A stretch of 64,000 nt of DNA from Alphaproteobacteria bacterium (lineage in GTDB: Bacteria; Pseudomonadota; Alphaproteobacteria; RF32; CAG-239): NCBI GenBank assembly GCA_015062305.1, contig SUUX01000008.1, positions 1-64,000 of the forward strand, read 5' to 3'. This document shows positions 50,490 through 59,876 of this stretch, piece by piece (position 1 is the first letter of the stretch; every line of letters starts with the position of its first letter). Under the pieces are notes generated by a model. That model was not told where the DNA came from and made no database searches. It saw nothing but the letters and a program-made list of their open reading frames with translations. The position numbers were made by a program, and so were the translations under genes.

Positions 50490-51084
50490 AACAAGATACA
50501 TAATAGCCTCGTTTTTGCTATGTGCTTGTTTTTGTAATATCTCTGTTGCGCAGGCAGAGGTAAACTCTGCCTTGGTTGTCAAAGGTCTAAAAGATAACGG
50601 CACAAATTACGACGGTGTTATGGTCATTCCCAAAATGATAGCCTTACATTGTGATATGTCCTCAGAAGATGCTGAAGACGAGCAAAAAATAAAGGAATGC
50701 TTAGATGCTTTATCAGTCCAAAATCAAGAATCTTCTTTTGTAAAAAATACCATCCTGCACCAGATGTATAAAGAGATTCTAGAAAAATCTTTAGAATATA
50801 AATCGGCCGCAGGTGATTACGAAGATATAATGGACAAGAAACTGGAAGATAAAAGCAATGCCAAACCAGGGAGCGCTGCTCTCGGTGGGAAATCAAGTGT
50901 AATTAGTGCGCCGGATATAAGCACACAACAATCACAAAATGCCGCAATTAGTGCTGGAAATGCGAAGAATATGCTAAAAATAATTGATTTAATTTCATAC
51001 GGAATGCAAATCGACATTTTAGAAAATTTTTACACACAAGATGCTTTGGAAAGATCACGGGAGATTAAGGATGAGGAAGAGTAA
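50482..51084 (+). CDS. Secreted protein paralogous to the C-terminal module of the preceding gene
   Basis: 200 aa from the ATG at 50482 (GGAGGAGGGTAAC upstream). Signal peptide ending ISVAQA. Residues 30-65 (ALVVKGLKDNGTNYDGVMVI, IALHCDMSSEDAED) parallel the preceding protein's ALSLKDNGTDVNGIMIIPSD and IHCDLSSKEALE, including the Cys. The rest is helical, ending MLKIIDLISYGMQIDILENF, again similar to a VirB5-like tail. Both Cys (HCDMS, KECLDA) could form a disulfide. Function unknown. Confidence 0.7.
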   Translation: MSKTRYIIASFLLCACFCNISVAQAEVNSALVVKGLKDNGTNYDGVMVIPKMIALHCDMSSEDAEDEQKIKECLDALSVQNQESSFVKNTILHQMYKEILEKSLEYKSAAGDYEDIMDKKLEDKSNAKPGSAALGGKSSVISAPDISTQQSQNAAISAGNAKNMLKIIDLISYGMQIDILENFYTQDALERSREIKDEEE

Positions 51085-51964
51085 TCTTAAATATCTCTTG
51101 AGTTCTATCTCGCTGATAATTATGAGTTTTATCAGTGATTTTTCCTATGCAGCAACAGATATAATTGTTAATATCACAGACAAAGCAAATAATATCACCC
51201 AAAAACTTGGAACTTTTCAAGAAGAACTTACCAACATGGCCAATAAAGCTATTCAAAGTAAGACCGGCAAACTTGGCGACATGAATAAGTTAAAAAAACT
51301 AAAAGAAAAAGCTGAAAGAGCCAAGGAATTGTACGAAAAAGCCAAAGAAAAATATGAAAGAGCAGCCAAACTGGTTGCACAAGTTAAAGAGGAAAAAGCT
51401 AAAGTTTCTCAAGCCTTGGCAGACCTAAAACAAAAAGCAGCTGAGTTAGAGGAAGAATACAAGCAAGAACGAGCCAAAATACAAGAAGCAGCTGCTCAGG
51501 CCAAAGAAATAAAAGAAGGAACCCAAGCTTTGTTAAATTCTACAAAAGACAAGATAGCAAACCAAGTTTCACCCAAAAAAGAAACAAAGGAGACCTTGCC
51601 TACAGAAGATAATTCAATACAAAAAATATATGAACAAAACATTGCAGCAGAAAATATCGAACAAAGAGCACAATTAGTACAAACAGATATTTCTGTACTT
51701 CCAAATAATAATGTTTCTATGCCTGCCGCATTATCCATAAATGATATCGTGAATTTCGAGGCAACAAGCATTCCTAGTGAGATTGAGGTTTCATCACCAC
51801 AGACAATAATAGAACAGCTATCGCCTGTGGCTAAGCCCATAGATCGGACATCAATTTCCAAAGCACAACCGATTTTTACAGGAAGATCTCTTAAGCCAAC
51901 AACATCATCTCTCAGAAAGACTTTTGAAGCATCTATAGCCATACCAGAAGGAGAAAACAAATGA
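51071..51964 (+). CDS. Secreted coiled-coil protein, unknown
   Basis: 297 aa from the ATG at 51071, inside the previous gene's end; AAGG is the only weak ribosome site, so coupling is likely. Signal peptide (SSISLIIMSFISDFSYA), a coiled coil at about residues 40-155 (KKLKEKAERAKELYEKAKEK, AAELEEEYKQERAKIQEAAA), then a Ser/Pro/Ile-rich unstructured tail (IPSEIEVSSPQTIIEQLSP). No Cys in the mature chain, unlike its neighbours. The next gene starts at an ATGA overlap. Confidence 0.7.
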   Translation: MRKSNLKYLLSSISLIIMSFISDFSYAATDIIVNITDKANNITQKLGTFQEELTNMANKAIQSKTGKLGDMNKLKKLKEKAERAKELYEKAKEKYERAAKLVAQVKEEKAKVSQALADLKQKAAELEEEYKQERAKIQEAAAQAKEIKEGTQALLNSTKDKIANQVSPKKETKETLPTEDNSIQKIYEQNIAAENIEQRAQLVQTDISVLPNNNVSMPAALSINDIVNFEATSIPSEIEVSSPQTIIEQLSPVAKPIDRTSISKAQPIFTGRSLKPTTSSLRKTFEASIAIPEGENK

Positions 51965-52419
51965 AAAATATTGTAATATTTGGTTTGGTTACAGGATTTT
52001 GTCTTCTTTGCATTAACAATGCATGGAGCTTTAATATTCCCAGTTATATTTCAGATCCTCAAGATGTTAATGGGAATGTTTGTATAATCATTGACGAAAA
52101 CGCTCCTAGTAACATAAATACGCATATTGCAGAAGAAGAGGAACTCAAACACAGAGAAACCATAAATGAATATGCAACCCGTTTGTATTCAGAAGCCTTA
52201 GCCATAAGAGTTGAGATGCTTAGAAAAGAAAACAAAAAGAAAACAAGTAGCTCAACCAAAGAGGCCATTATGCAAGATCAGCTTAAAAAGCAGTTTGCAG
52301 ATATTGCCGTAAATGTAAAAAGAATTGTTGAACTTGAGGCTGCAATATCAAATCTGCAAGGAGCAGAACAGTTGTTTTCTTTGGGTTCAATAAGCTGTAA
52401 AGACAAAAGTGGAGAATGA
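51961..52419 (+). CDS. Small secreted helical protein, unknown
   Basis: 152 aa. Signal peptide (VIFGLVTGFCLLCINNAWS). Mature part FNIPSYISDPQDVNGNVCII, then a long helix (EELKHRETINEYATRLYSEA) and a last Cys near the end (ISCKDKSGE). The shape (short N-terminal strand region, one helical bundle, terminal Cys) is reminiscent of small VirB5-like minor pilins, but no motif supports this firmly. Overlaps its neighbours by 4 bp on each side or less. Confidence 0.65.
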   Translation: MKNIVIFGLVTGFCLLCINNAWSFNIPSYISDPQDVNGNVCIIIDENAPSNINTHIAEEEELKHRETINEYATRLYSEALAIRVEMLRKENKKKTSSSTKEAIMQDQLKKQFADIAVNVKRIVELEAAISNLQGAEQLFSLGSISCKDKSGE

Positions 52420-52421
52420 AT

Positions 52422-53723
52422 ATGAAACAAACGTTCAATATATTCATTATAATGTTTTCTTTGATATTTTCTACATTTGTCTATGTAGATAACTCTCAAG
52501 CTTTTTTAAAAACAGATATTGGGAAACCGGTACAGAAGGTAACACAATGGGTAAATACGATAAAATCCAAATGTGAAAAGCTGATAGAAAAAGTTCAGAG
52601 TTCTCAATTAGGGCAATTTGTTAGCTCAGGTATAGAACACACCAAAAAAGGTATTGAATACGCAAAAAATTTGTATAATCGAGCAGAGGAGCTAAAAGAT
52701 ACCAAGGAATACAAAGCAGCACTTCTTTCTAAAAAACTTGCCGAAGAAAGCAAAAAAATCATATCCTTGCAAGAGGCCAAACTGGCCAAATTGGAGGATT
52801 TAGGCGAAGAAAAAGCTTTATTGGAAGAACAGATGAGAGGCAAGGTTGCCAATGTCGACACCAACTTAAGTGTGGTTGCATCTTCTTCAAATCCCGAGAG
52901 TAGAAAAGCCATAGAAGACCAGATGGCCGCTCTTAATATAGAAACTGAGCTAAAATTAAAAGATATGGAAATGAAAGCTCAAGAAATAAAAGATGAATAC
53001 GACGAAAGAATAAAAGATCAGTCAGAAGTGATAGCAGATATTTCTTTACAAATTTCAGAGTTAGCAGGAGTTAATACTTCCAAAATAACAAACGCATCAG
53101 AAGATATCAAAAAAAACATATCAGAATTGTTTGCATCCGGAGAGAGTGTTGGAATATTAGAGGAGGCAAACCTAAGAAAACGCCGCAGAGAAAAGATGTC
53201 GTCTACAGCAGAAAAAGTTTTTGCAAATACTGCGCAAAACTTGATGGAAAGAACAGAAAGAGAAGATAAAATATCATCTACAGAAGATTTAGGTTTAACA
53301 ATGACCAGTGAAGAGGCTCGTTCATCCGTAAATGCTGACATGATATCTCAGCAATTAGACGTCCTTAGAATACTTATAACAACAATGATTGATGAGCTAA
53401 AGACACAAACAACAGCGGACATAAACGCCATGTATCAAACTAAAACTTTTCAAGTTGGCGAAAAGTTCAACTTATGTGATTATTCTATCCAAAAAAAACA
53501 AGGTTCTCTTCTTAACAGCCTAAAAAAAGAGGTTTCATCGGCAAAAGAAGCAATTTCCAAAGCCAAAGAACAAGTCAATTCAGTAAAAGAAACAGGACAA
53601 CAAATAAAGGATGATATTAAAACCAAAGCAGAAGAAGCAAAACAACTCAAAGAAAATATTCAAGGTTTTGCAGATGAAGTTTCTGGCTTGGGGATAGACC
53701 AAATAGTAATGGAGGGCATGTAG
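52422..53723 (+). CDS. Secreted coiled-coil protein, unknown
   Basis: 433 aa from the ATG at 52422, seven bases after GGAG; the ATG at 52416 is too near that site. Signal peptide (FIIMFSLIFSTFVYVDNSQA). Helical throughout: SKKLAEESKKIISLQEAKLA, an alternate helix MEMKAQEIKDEYDERIKDQS, and a C-terminal coiled coil (SAKEAISKAKEQVNSVKETG). One conserved-looking block NADMISQQLDVLRILITTMI followed by FNLCDYS resembles the VirB5-type helix pair. Starts FLKTDIGKPVQKVTQWVNTI. Function unknown. Confidence 0.65.
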   Translation: MKQTFNIFIIMFSLIFSTFVYVDNSQAFLKTDIGKPVQKVTQWVNTIKSKCEKLIEKVQSSQLGQFVSSGIEHTKKGIEYAKNLYNRAEELKDTKEYKAALLSKKLAEESKKIISLQEAKLAKLEDLGEEKALLEEQMRGKVANVDTNLSVVASSSNPESRKAIEDQMAALNIETELKLKDMEMKAQEIKDEYDERIKDQSEVIADISLQISELAGVNTSKITNASEDIKKNISELFASGESVGILEEANLRKRRREKMSSTAEKVFANTAQNLMERTEREDKISSTEDLGLTMTSEEARSSVNADMISQQLDVLRILITTMIDELKTQTTADINAMYQTKTFQVGEKFNLCDYSIQKKQGSLLNSLKKEVSSAKEAISKAKEQVNSVKETGQQIKDDIKTKAEEAKQLKENIQGFADEVSGLGIDQIVMEGM

Positions 53724-56700
53724 ATGAGCAAACGTTATATATATATAGCCCTAATCGGATTAATATGCTGTATTGCACAGCCTTCGCAAGCTTTTTTTTG
53801 GATGCTTGCTTGCCCTACTTGCCAAATGACAGATTTTTCCGATGAAATATCCTCTGCAACAAAGACAGTTGGAATGTTAGCAAAAACAGCTTCAGAAACC
53901 AAAAAAGCCGTGGAGTATACGCTAAACAACTTTAAAACTGCTGCGATGGACATCTATCAAGGAGAGCTACCTTCTCTTATAAAAATAAAGAATCAAAACC
54001 GAGGGATCAGAGATGTTGTTGATTGCACATATCAAGGGTCAAAATATAGCATGGAAAATGTATACGACATATATGACCTCACTAATATGATGTTTTCACG
54101 ATATCCGGGAGCAGATGTAGCAACAATTCAAGCCTATGACAAAGCCAGAACAGATTTTTACCGCGATAGTATCATAGAAATATATACTGCGGCAAACTTA
54201 TTACAGCAAGAGTTTGATAAGAACTTGATACCTCAGCTTGATGCTACAAAAAAATGTATTGCCGGAGAAAGTGCCTCTTGCAACATCCCTGTTCCAGAGG
54301 GAAATAGTGACGCTGTATTTGTGGAAGCCAACGCCGTAGAGGCCTTGGATAATCTTTATACAATGCTGTTAAAAGTTGTTGCTCTTAAGGCTCAGTTAGC
54401 ATCTGTAAAATCTATCCATAAAAATAAAGCTCTTCCTTACATAGAAGGTTCATCCGACCAAGAGGCTTCTCTCAGCCCTAAAATTTATGCACAAACATCT
54501 GTTTCTAAACAAGAGACACTTGCATTTGCTCAGCAGATTGTTCCTTCTATAAAAGAAGGTGTTTCTACGCTTAGCCAGATAGAGAGCAAGGTTTCTTTAG
54601 ATAATTCTGTTGGTAATCGTGTTGTGGATGATATTCTCTTCTTTAATGTAGCACCACCATCACCGGAAGCACACGCCTACATTCACGAAGAAGAAAAATT
54701 ATCTGAGCTTGAAAAACTGACTCCTATAGAAGAAAAAGTTTCTATTGCAAGAGAAATTCACAACCGTATCAATGGGTTAAGTTCATACAAAGAACTAGCC
54801 AAAAGTATGAGAAAAGCCAGAGAGAAATACAATCAATCATTAGAATTCCTTAAAATTGCAGACAACTGCGCTTATAAATATGTTTCTCGCCATTTTAAGA
54901 ACGCAGATATAACGTGGGGAAAAAACAAAGATGTATCTGACCACGATGCTAGAACAGGCATCTCCGGATGGGCGTGGAATGCTTTTGAAACCGCAAAAGC
55001 TGTAGAAACTTTTGATACATCTTCAAGCAATGTGGCTACATTAGATATAGATGCCGATGATTTTGGCTCTGAAGATGTATTAAATACGGAGAAAGTTAGA
55101 TCAGCCGTTAATACAGATGAAAATCAAAATATTAACAAAAATAGCGAAGAAAAATTAGAGGAAGAATCTCGAAAAAGCAGAATGCTAACATGGGAGATAG
55201 GAGCAGAGGCTTCTAAAATGTTAGCAGCTGATTCCTCCAAATGGGGCGAACCTCTGAGTGTACCTGCATTCCCAATTTGGCAAGATACCAAGAGTTACTA
55301 TGGTGAGTATATAGATCTCAAATATCAAAACATTAAAGAATACCTAAAGTCTTTTTCTAGGAGTGATTTGTTGAGCGTGGTTTCAGAAGCTCTTAAGTAT
55401 ATCAGCTTTGCATACAATCACGATGATGCCGATAAAATGGCTTTTGCGTTTGCCTTGTCTAATGGTAAGAACAGAGAATTAGAGACCTATCAACAAAGAG
55501 AAACCACAATTATTGAAGAAGGGGGTCGTTCTCCTACCGTTACAAACAATTCTAACGAAAACAAAGGGAAAGAAACAACGGATACCACAAATACAACACC
55601 ATCATTTGGTAATGATAATAAAAACCCGAATATGGAAGAAGCTATAGAATTTAAGCCAAGTGATAAAACTGATACATTAGATAATATAGAAAAAGAAGAA
55701 GCCCCAAAAGAACAAAGTGATGATAAAAAAGAAGGAGAAAGCAGTGGGAATGCTTCCGATTCTTCTACCAACCCAAAAGATGAAGACAATGCCGACACAT
55801 CTCAAAAACAACAGGAAAAAACTTCAGAAGCGCCTAAATCTGAAGATGATGAAGAAGGAGATGATAGTGATGGTGAGGATGATGATGATGGAGAAGGTGA
55901 AATTGTTTTCCCTTTCTCAAATTTCGATGCCAGCAATATTGATATAACAGCCAATGAACACCAACAATTAAAAATAAAACAATATAATGCCTTAGAAAAA
56001 GAGATACAACGCCTCATTGAAGAAGATGAAAAACAGGCAGAAGAAAGATATCAAAAAAACAAGAGTATAATCGCCATAATGCAAAAGAAACGCCAGGATT
56101 TGCTGGATGAAACAGACACCGTGAATAAAGAAATAAAACGATTAAAAGATGAACTTTCAGATATTCGTAGCAACATCCATAGTGGTACATCTGATGAAAT
56201 GACAGAAAAGGTAACATATATGGAGCCTTTTCCGAGCTCTGTTGATGGAATGCCAGTGGGAGGGGTGACCCAATATGGGGTTTCAGATGCCAGCGCAGAC
56301 AAGGCAATTTTTGCCAAGGGTGTTGCTGATAAAAAGGAAGAATCAAAAATTACAGAGTTGCAGTTGAAAATAAAAAATCTTCAAAATAAAGCCAAACAAA
56401 TAGAGGAAGAAATTGTAGCTCTTGATGAGCGAATTTTGCAAATGCGCCTAAGAATGGTGCAAGAAGAAGATGTTCCTTCTGAGCTAGATAATCTTATTAC
56501 ACAGGCTACAGACAAGGTTGCTAACATCATCAGCAAAAGTGAAAAAGATTTTGCGCAACGGATAAAATCAAAAATCATAAGCCAACTAAGCAATCCCGAA
56601 GCAAAAACAAATGTGAGAGCACTTCTTCTGTATGCTGCTCTAGAATCTGCAGCAGGGCAAGCACTGGGTGATTTATATGCAAAAGTTGATGCCAGAGTGA

Positions 56701-58073
56701 ATCAAGCCGTTGCTGAGATAAAGCAACTCCAAGATGGTATGTATATGCCAGAAAATCATGCTAAAATTGTTGAAATTCATCAAAGCATGGTAAGAGATCT
56801 GAAGTCAATGGCTGTTTCTATAAATGTTAGCGGATTGCCATCAATATCAGGTCTTATGATGTATTCAAAACTCATGGGTACAGAAGGGTCCAAAATAGAG
56901 GAGGAAGATTATTTTGTAGGCAAACCAGCCAAAAAGAGAGATATAAGAGCGCCAAAAGCCATTTTTAGCAATAAACTCCCGCCACTAAGAGAGGTTTTCC
57001 GCTTTGATGAAGTAGATTTCAGAAACGTAGTTCCCAACGTCAAGGGATTAACAGTAAGCCCGTCTATAATACTTAAGGATTTTCTAAATTATGGAGGGGA
57101 GATTCCTGAAGTTTGGAAGCATATGTTAAAAAGAAGAAGTTTTGTTGAAACACCAATGGATTTGCAAAAAGCGTTAAATTTAGGGTGTTTCAAGCAAAGT
57201 TTCTTTCGTAAGGGAATAATGCCTTGTCAAGTTGCAAACACATCTATTGTTCTAGATATAGATGGAAAAGGCAATTTTATCAGAACCCCTCTTTCCGGAA
57301 CCTTTGAGGTTTGTCCATACATTGATGTTCAAAAAGATAAACTATATCATCAAAAACACAATGTATACTTAAAAGAAAGTATCACCATCAATCCCACAAA
57401 AGACGATTGTGAGTATAGCGAGTTGGGTTCCTTATTTGAGCAGACAGCATCAGGCAACATTCGTTTTCGCAAAGAAGTATACGATAGCTTTTATGAAATG
57501 CTCAACGAAACTGCAGAACAAGAATTGAACGATTCTCAAAAAAACAGACTTGCCGTATTGGATATGTTAAGCTTGAGCCAAAACCAGATAGGGGATTTTT
57601 TAACATTTGCCGAAAACGAACAAAAACAACGTCAGCAACTTCAAGAAATGGAAGCAGAATTCAAAGTGGAGATAGATGATTTGTTTAATATTCTACGCAA
57701 ATATGGTTTTGAGCCAAATCCGAATATTGACTTAAGTCAAGAAAAAGATTTCAACTTGATAAGAAATGGTTTGGATTCTATCAAAAACCAAAAAATATCA
57801 GAGGCTAAAATGCTTATGTCCGAGGTTAACATACAAGACAACAAAGTTGTAGAAGAACGTCTTGATGGTCTTAAAGAACTCATAGAAACAATGGAAAAAG
57901 ATAGAGAAGAGCTAACAGTCGTGTATGGCGGACAGAACCAACAAAATACTATTGACGAAGACATAAAAACATCTAAAGTTAACCAAGAGGCGGCATCAAA
58001 ACTCCAGAAAGAACTAGAAGCATTTGAAGAAAATACAGATGCTCCGACAAAACCATATTGTGCGACATACTAA
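53724..58073 (+). CDS. Very large secreted protein of unknown function, acidic middle segment
   Basis: 1449 aa, ATG directly after the previous stop. Signal peptide (ALIGLICCIAQPSQA) followed by Cys-rich FFWMLACPTCQM. Domain 1 (to ~residue 590) is helical and contains SVSKQETLAFAQQIVPSIKE, echoing SLSKTETLAFAMALSL of the gene at 49107. Residues ~595-730 are low-complexity and acidic (KSEDDEEGDDSDGEDDDDGE). Then a coiled coil (about 760-900), and a C-terminal half with further Cys pairs (GCFKQ, MPCQVAN, FEVCPYI, DDCEYSEL) and a final coiled coil. Spans the position where virB6 is usual but has no multi-TM block, so it is not VirB6. A secreted scaffold or effector-like component is inference. 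Confidence 0.7.
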   Translation: MSKRYIYIALIGLICCIAQPSQAFFWMLACPTCQMTDFSDEISSATKTVGMLAKTASETKKAVEYTLNNFKTAAMDIYQGELPSLIKIKNQNRGIRDVVDCTYQGSKYSMENVYDIYDLTNMMFSRYPGADVATIQAYDKARTDFYRDSIIEIYTAANLLQQEFDKNLIPQLDATKKCIAGESASCNIPVPEGNSDAVFVEANAVEALDNLYTMLLKVVALKAQLASVKSIHKNKALPYIEGSSDQEASLSPKIYAQTSVSKQETLAFAQQIVPSIKEGVSTLSQIESKVSLDNSVGNRVVDDILFFNVAPPSPEAHAYIHEEEKLSELEKLTPIEEKVSIAREIHNRINGLSSYKELAKSMRKAREKYNQSLEFLKIADNCAYKYVSRHFKNADITWGKNKDVSDHDARTGISGWAWNAFETAKAVETFDTSSSNVATLDIDADDFGSEDVLNTEKVRSAVNTDENQNINKNSEEKLEEESRKSRMLTWEIGAEASKMLAADSSKWGEPLSVPAFPIWQDTKSYYGEYIDLKYQNIKEYLKSFSRSDLLSVVSEALKYISFAYNHDDADKMAFAFALSNGKNRELETYQQRETTIIEEGGRSPTVTNNSNENKGKETTDTTNTTPSFGNDNKNPNMEEAIEFKPSDKTDTLDNIEKEEAPKEQSDDKKEGESSGNASDSSTNPKDEDNADTSQKQQEKTSEAPKSEDDEEGDDSDGEDDDDGEGEIVFPFSNFDASNIDITANEHQQLKIKQYNALEKEIQRLIEEDEKQAEERYQKNKSIIAIMQKKRQDLLDETDTVNKEIKRLKDELSDIRSNIHSGTSDEMTEKVTYMEPFPSSVDGMPVGGVTQYGVSDASADKAIFAKGVADKKEESKITELQLKIKNLQNKAKQIEEEIVALDERILQMRLRMVQEEDVPSELDNLITQATDKVANIISKSEKDFAQRIKSKIISQLSNPEAKTNVRALLLYAALESAAGQALGDLYAKVDARVNQAVAEIKQLQDGMYMPENHAKIVEIHQSMVRDLKSMAVSINVSGLPSISGLMMYSKLMGTEGSKIEEEDYFVGKPAKKRDIRAPKAIFSNKLPPLREVFRFDEVDFRNVVPNVKGLTVSPSIILKDFLNYGGEIPEVWKHMLKRRSFVETPMDLQKALNLGCFKQSFFRKGIMPCQVANTSIVLDIDGKGNFIRTPLSGTFEVCPYIDVQKDKLYHQKHNVYLKESITINPTKDDCEYSELGSLFEQTASGNIRFRKEVYDSFYEMLNETAEQELNDSQKNRLAVLDMLSLSQNQIGDFLTFAENEQKQRQQLQEMEAEFKVEIDDLFNILRKYGFEPNPNIDLSQEKDFNLIRNGLDSIKNQKISEAKMLMSEVNIQDNKVVEERLDGLKELIETMEKDREELTVVYGGQNQQNTIDEDIKTSKVNQEAASKLQKELEAFEENTDAPTKPYCATY

Positions 58074-58090
58074 GGAGGGTATAGTTAGAC

Positions 58091-58849
58091 ATGGAAGCAA
58101 ATCAAATAGTTGGCGGGCAACAGACATTGGCGATAGAAGGTGGCAAAAAACAAGCCCCTGAATTTATTGCTCGTTTAGAAAGAGAAGCCGAAGGAGCAAA
58201 GCTCACATACTATCTATGGCTCTCTCGCTTTTTTATAGTAACCGCCACACTATCTATGCTGCTACTCATAGGGGCATCGTTATCCTTGTTTAGGCTTGCC
58301 CCAATGGTAACTGTAGAGCCTTTTTTGATTATTAACCAAGATTCATCTGAAGAAATTGTAAGAGAAGAACCAATCTCAATGCAGATGTCTTCAAGAGAGA
58401 AGTTAATGGAGATGTTTGTGCGTCAATACGTAATCCTGCGTAACACTGTCATTAATGATCCTATGGAGATGAGGTCACGATGGATGCCGGGAGGCATGGT
58501 AAATTATCTGTCAACCTATGATGTTTTTTACGCCTTTCATAAAAGTGCATCTTCAAACTGGGAAAAGATGTTTAAGCAAACTCTCGTCAGAGAGGTTGAT
58601 ATCATTTCCATCAATCGTCAAGGCGGAGCTCGTAGTAATGTGTGGAAAGTGGATTTCAAAACTTACGATCTGTTCGATGAGCAGGGCAAAAGCCAATCTC
58701 AAAAAGAAGCTACTTTAAGGGTTAGATACTGGACAGCTTCTGTAACTGCACATTTTATACCAGAGCGTATCTTTATAGGACGTCGCTTAATAAATCCACT
58801 TGGCTTTACTGTTACACGTTACTCCCAAACAGAGGTGGAAATTTTCTAA
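58091..58849 (+). CDS. virB8: VirB8-like T4SS inner-membrane protein (first copy)
   Basis: 252 aa. A cytoplasmic N-terminus, one TM helix (FFIVTATLSMLLLIGASLSL), then the periplasmic VirB8/NTF2-like domain: TVEPFLIINQDSSEEIV, MEMFVRQYVILRNTVI, MRSRWMPGGMVNYLS, and VRYWTASVTAHFIPERIF. AAGGAGGG precedes the ATG by 11 bases. VirB8 nucleates the T4SS periplasmic assembly. Confidence 0.93.
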   Translation: MEANQIVGGQQTLAIEGGKKQAPEFIARLEREAEGAKLTYYLWLSRFFIVTATLSMLLLIGASLSLFRLAPMVTVEPFLIINQDSSEEIVREEPISMQMSSREKLMEMFVRQYVILRNTVINDPMEMRSRWMPGGMVNYLSTYDVFYAFHKSASSNWEKMFKQTLVREVDIISINRQGGARSNVWKVDFKTYDLFDEQGKSQSQKEATLRVRYWTASVTAHFIPERIFIGRRLINPLGFTVTRYSQTEVEIF

Positions 58850-58924
58850 TTTGTTGATAAGTATTATTAAGCCGTTAGACATTTAAACTAAAAGAGTATA
58901 ACCTAAACAACGTCTAGATTACTA

Positions 58925-58940
58925 ATATTAAGCTTAATAT
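58925..58940. promoter_or_regulatory. Perfect 16-bp palindrome before the VirB7-like gene
   Basis: ATATTAAGCTTAATAT, 13 bp upstream of the VirB7-like ATG in the 104-bp gap after virB8. Possible operator or part of an internal promoter; the base composition makes chance possible. Confidence 0.45.
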
Positions 58941-58953
58941 AAAGGTTCTTTTT

Positions 58954-59142
58954 ATGGTTAAATATGCTAAGTTGTTGATTTTATTTGCTGTTTTCTTGCT
59001 GTCTGGATGTTTTGGGTCTTATTATGAACCAGAGCCTGTTGGTATTAGCAAGGCCAGTGATGGGCTAAAGTTGTCTCCGTGCGCCTGTATGGAGATTGAA
59101 CTCCCTAAAAATTTGCCGGATTGGTTTGTTGCAACAATATAG
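58954..59142 (+). CDS. VirB7-like lipoprotein
   Basis: 62 aa. Lipobox LLSGCFG after a short hydrophobic stretch, a mature chain of about 45 residues with Cys pair CAC (LSPCACMEIE) and a C-terminal LPKNLPDWFVATI. Small lipoprotein between two virB8 copies and upstream of virB9 fits VirB7, which is lipidated and stabilises VirB9 at the outer membrane. AAAGG eight bases before the ATG. Confidence 0.75.
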   Translation: MVKYAKLLILFAVFLLSGCFGSYYEPEPVGISKASDGLKLSPCACMEIELPKNLPDWFVATI

Positions 59143-59151
59143 AGTGTTACA

Positions 59152-59871
59152 ATGGTAGAAAAACTTGGAGCAACACAGACTGAGCGTAGGCTTATAGGTT
59201 CGGGAGCATCGCAAAAGGCAGATGCTTCAGATTTGTTTGTTGCCAATGTTGGTGAAAAACGATATTTGTGGACTGCGAGAGCATTTGCGGTAATCACAGC
59301 TTTAAGTATTTGTTGCAATCTGGTTTTAATACTTGCGATTTTTCAGGTTATTCCTTTGTATCGGGTTGAGCCTTTTTTGCTCACATTCCAAGATAGGGCT
59401 GAGCAGGTATATAATATTCAGCCAATCAAAGAGGGACTGCGTAACTATAAAGCAATAACGGAAGTTTTTGTACGAGAATACGTTCTGTTGCGAAGTTCTT
59501 TTAGCAGAGATATTGCGGAGATGGAGGCTCGTTGGAGCCCAGATGGTCCTGTAAAAGAGATGTCCTCGCCACGTATGTATGATGATTTTGTAAAAGGAAC
59601 CGCTCAAAAAGCTCTATCCATTATTCGCCGAAGAGGCCTTTCTAGAGATGTGAAGATTCTTTCTGTTAATGAACTTGCTAATGGGATTTGGCAAGTAGAA
59701 TATGAAACTAGAGATATGTATCCTGAATCTGTGGAGCCGGAGGTTAATTATTGGACCGCTTCACTAAACGTTTACTATCGTCCCAAAACAGTTAAATATG
59801 GAGATAGGCTAAAGAACCCTGTCGGCTTTACGGTCGATAAGTATTCTTTAACCTACAATAAGGTGGAGTAA
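59152..59871 (+). CDS. VirB8-like T4SS protein (second copy)
   Basis: 239 aa with TM AFAVITALSICCNLVLILAI and the same periplasmic blocks as the first copy: RVEPFLLTFQDRAEQVY, VFVREYVLLRSSF, MEARWSPDGPVKEMS, and VNYWTASLNVYYRPKTV. By eye the two copies align along their length but have many differences, so the duplication is old. Only a weak ribosome site (AGAG). Perhaps forms a hetero-oligomer with the first. Confidence 0.9.
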   Translation: MVEKLGATQTERRLIGSGASQKADASDLFVANVGEKRYLWTARAFAVITALSICCNLVLILAIFQVIPLYRVEPFLLTFQDRAEQVYNIQPIKEGLRNYKAITEVFVREYVLLRSSFSRDIAEMEARWSPDGPVKEMSSPRMYDDFVKGTAQKALSIIRRRGLSRDVKILSVNELANGIWQVEYETRDMYPESVEPEVNYWTASLNVYYRPKTVKYGDRLKNPVGFTVDKYSLTYNKVE

Positions 59872-59876
59872 CCAAA

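Noticed and set aside
53724..58073. VirB6 in the usual place
   Set aside because: Apart from the signal peptide there is no multi-helix membrane block in this protein or its four upstream neighbours.
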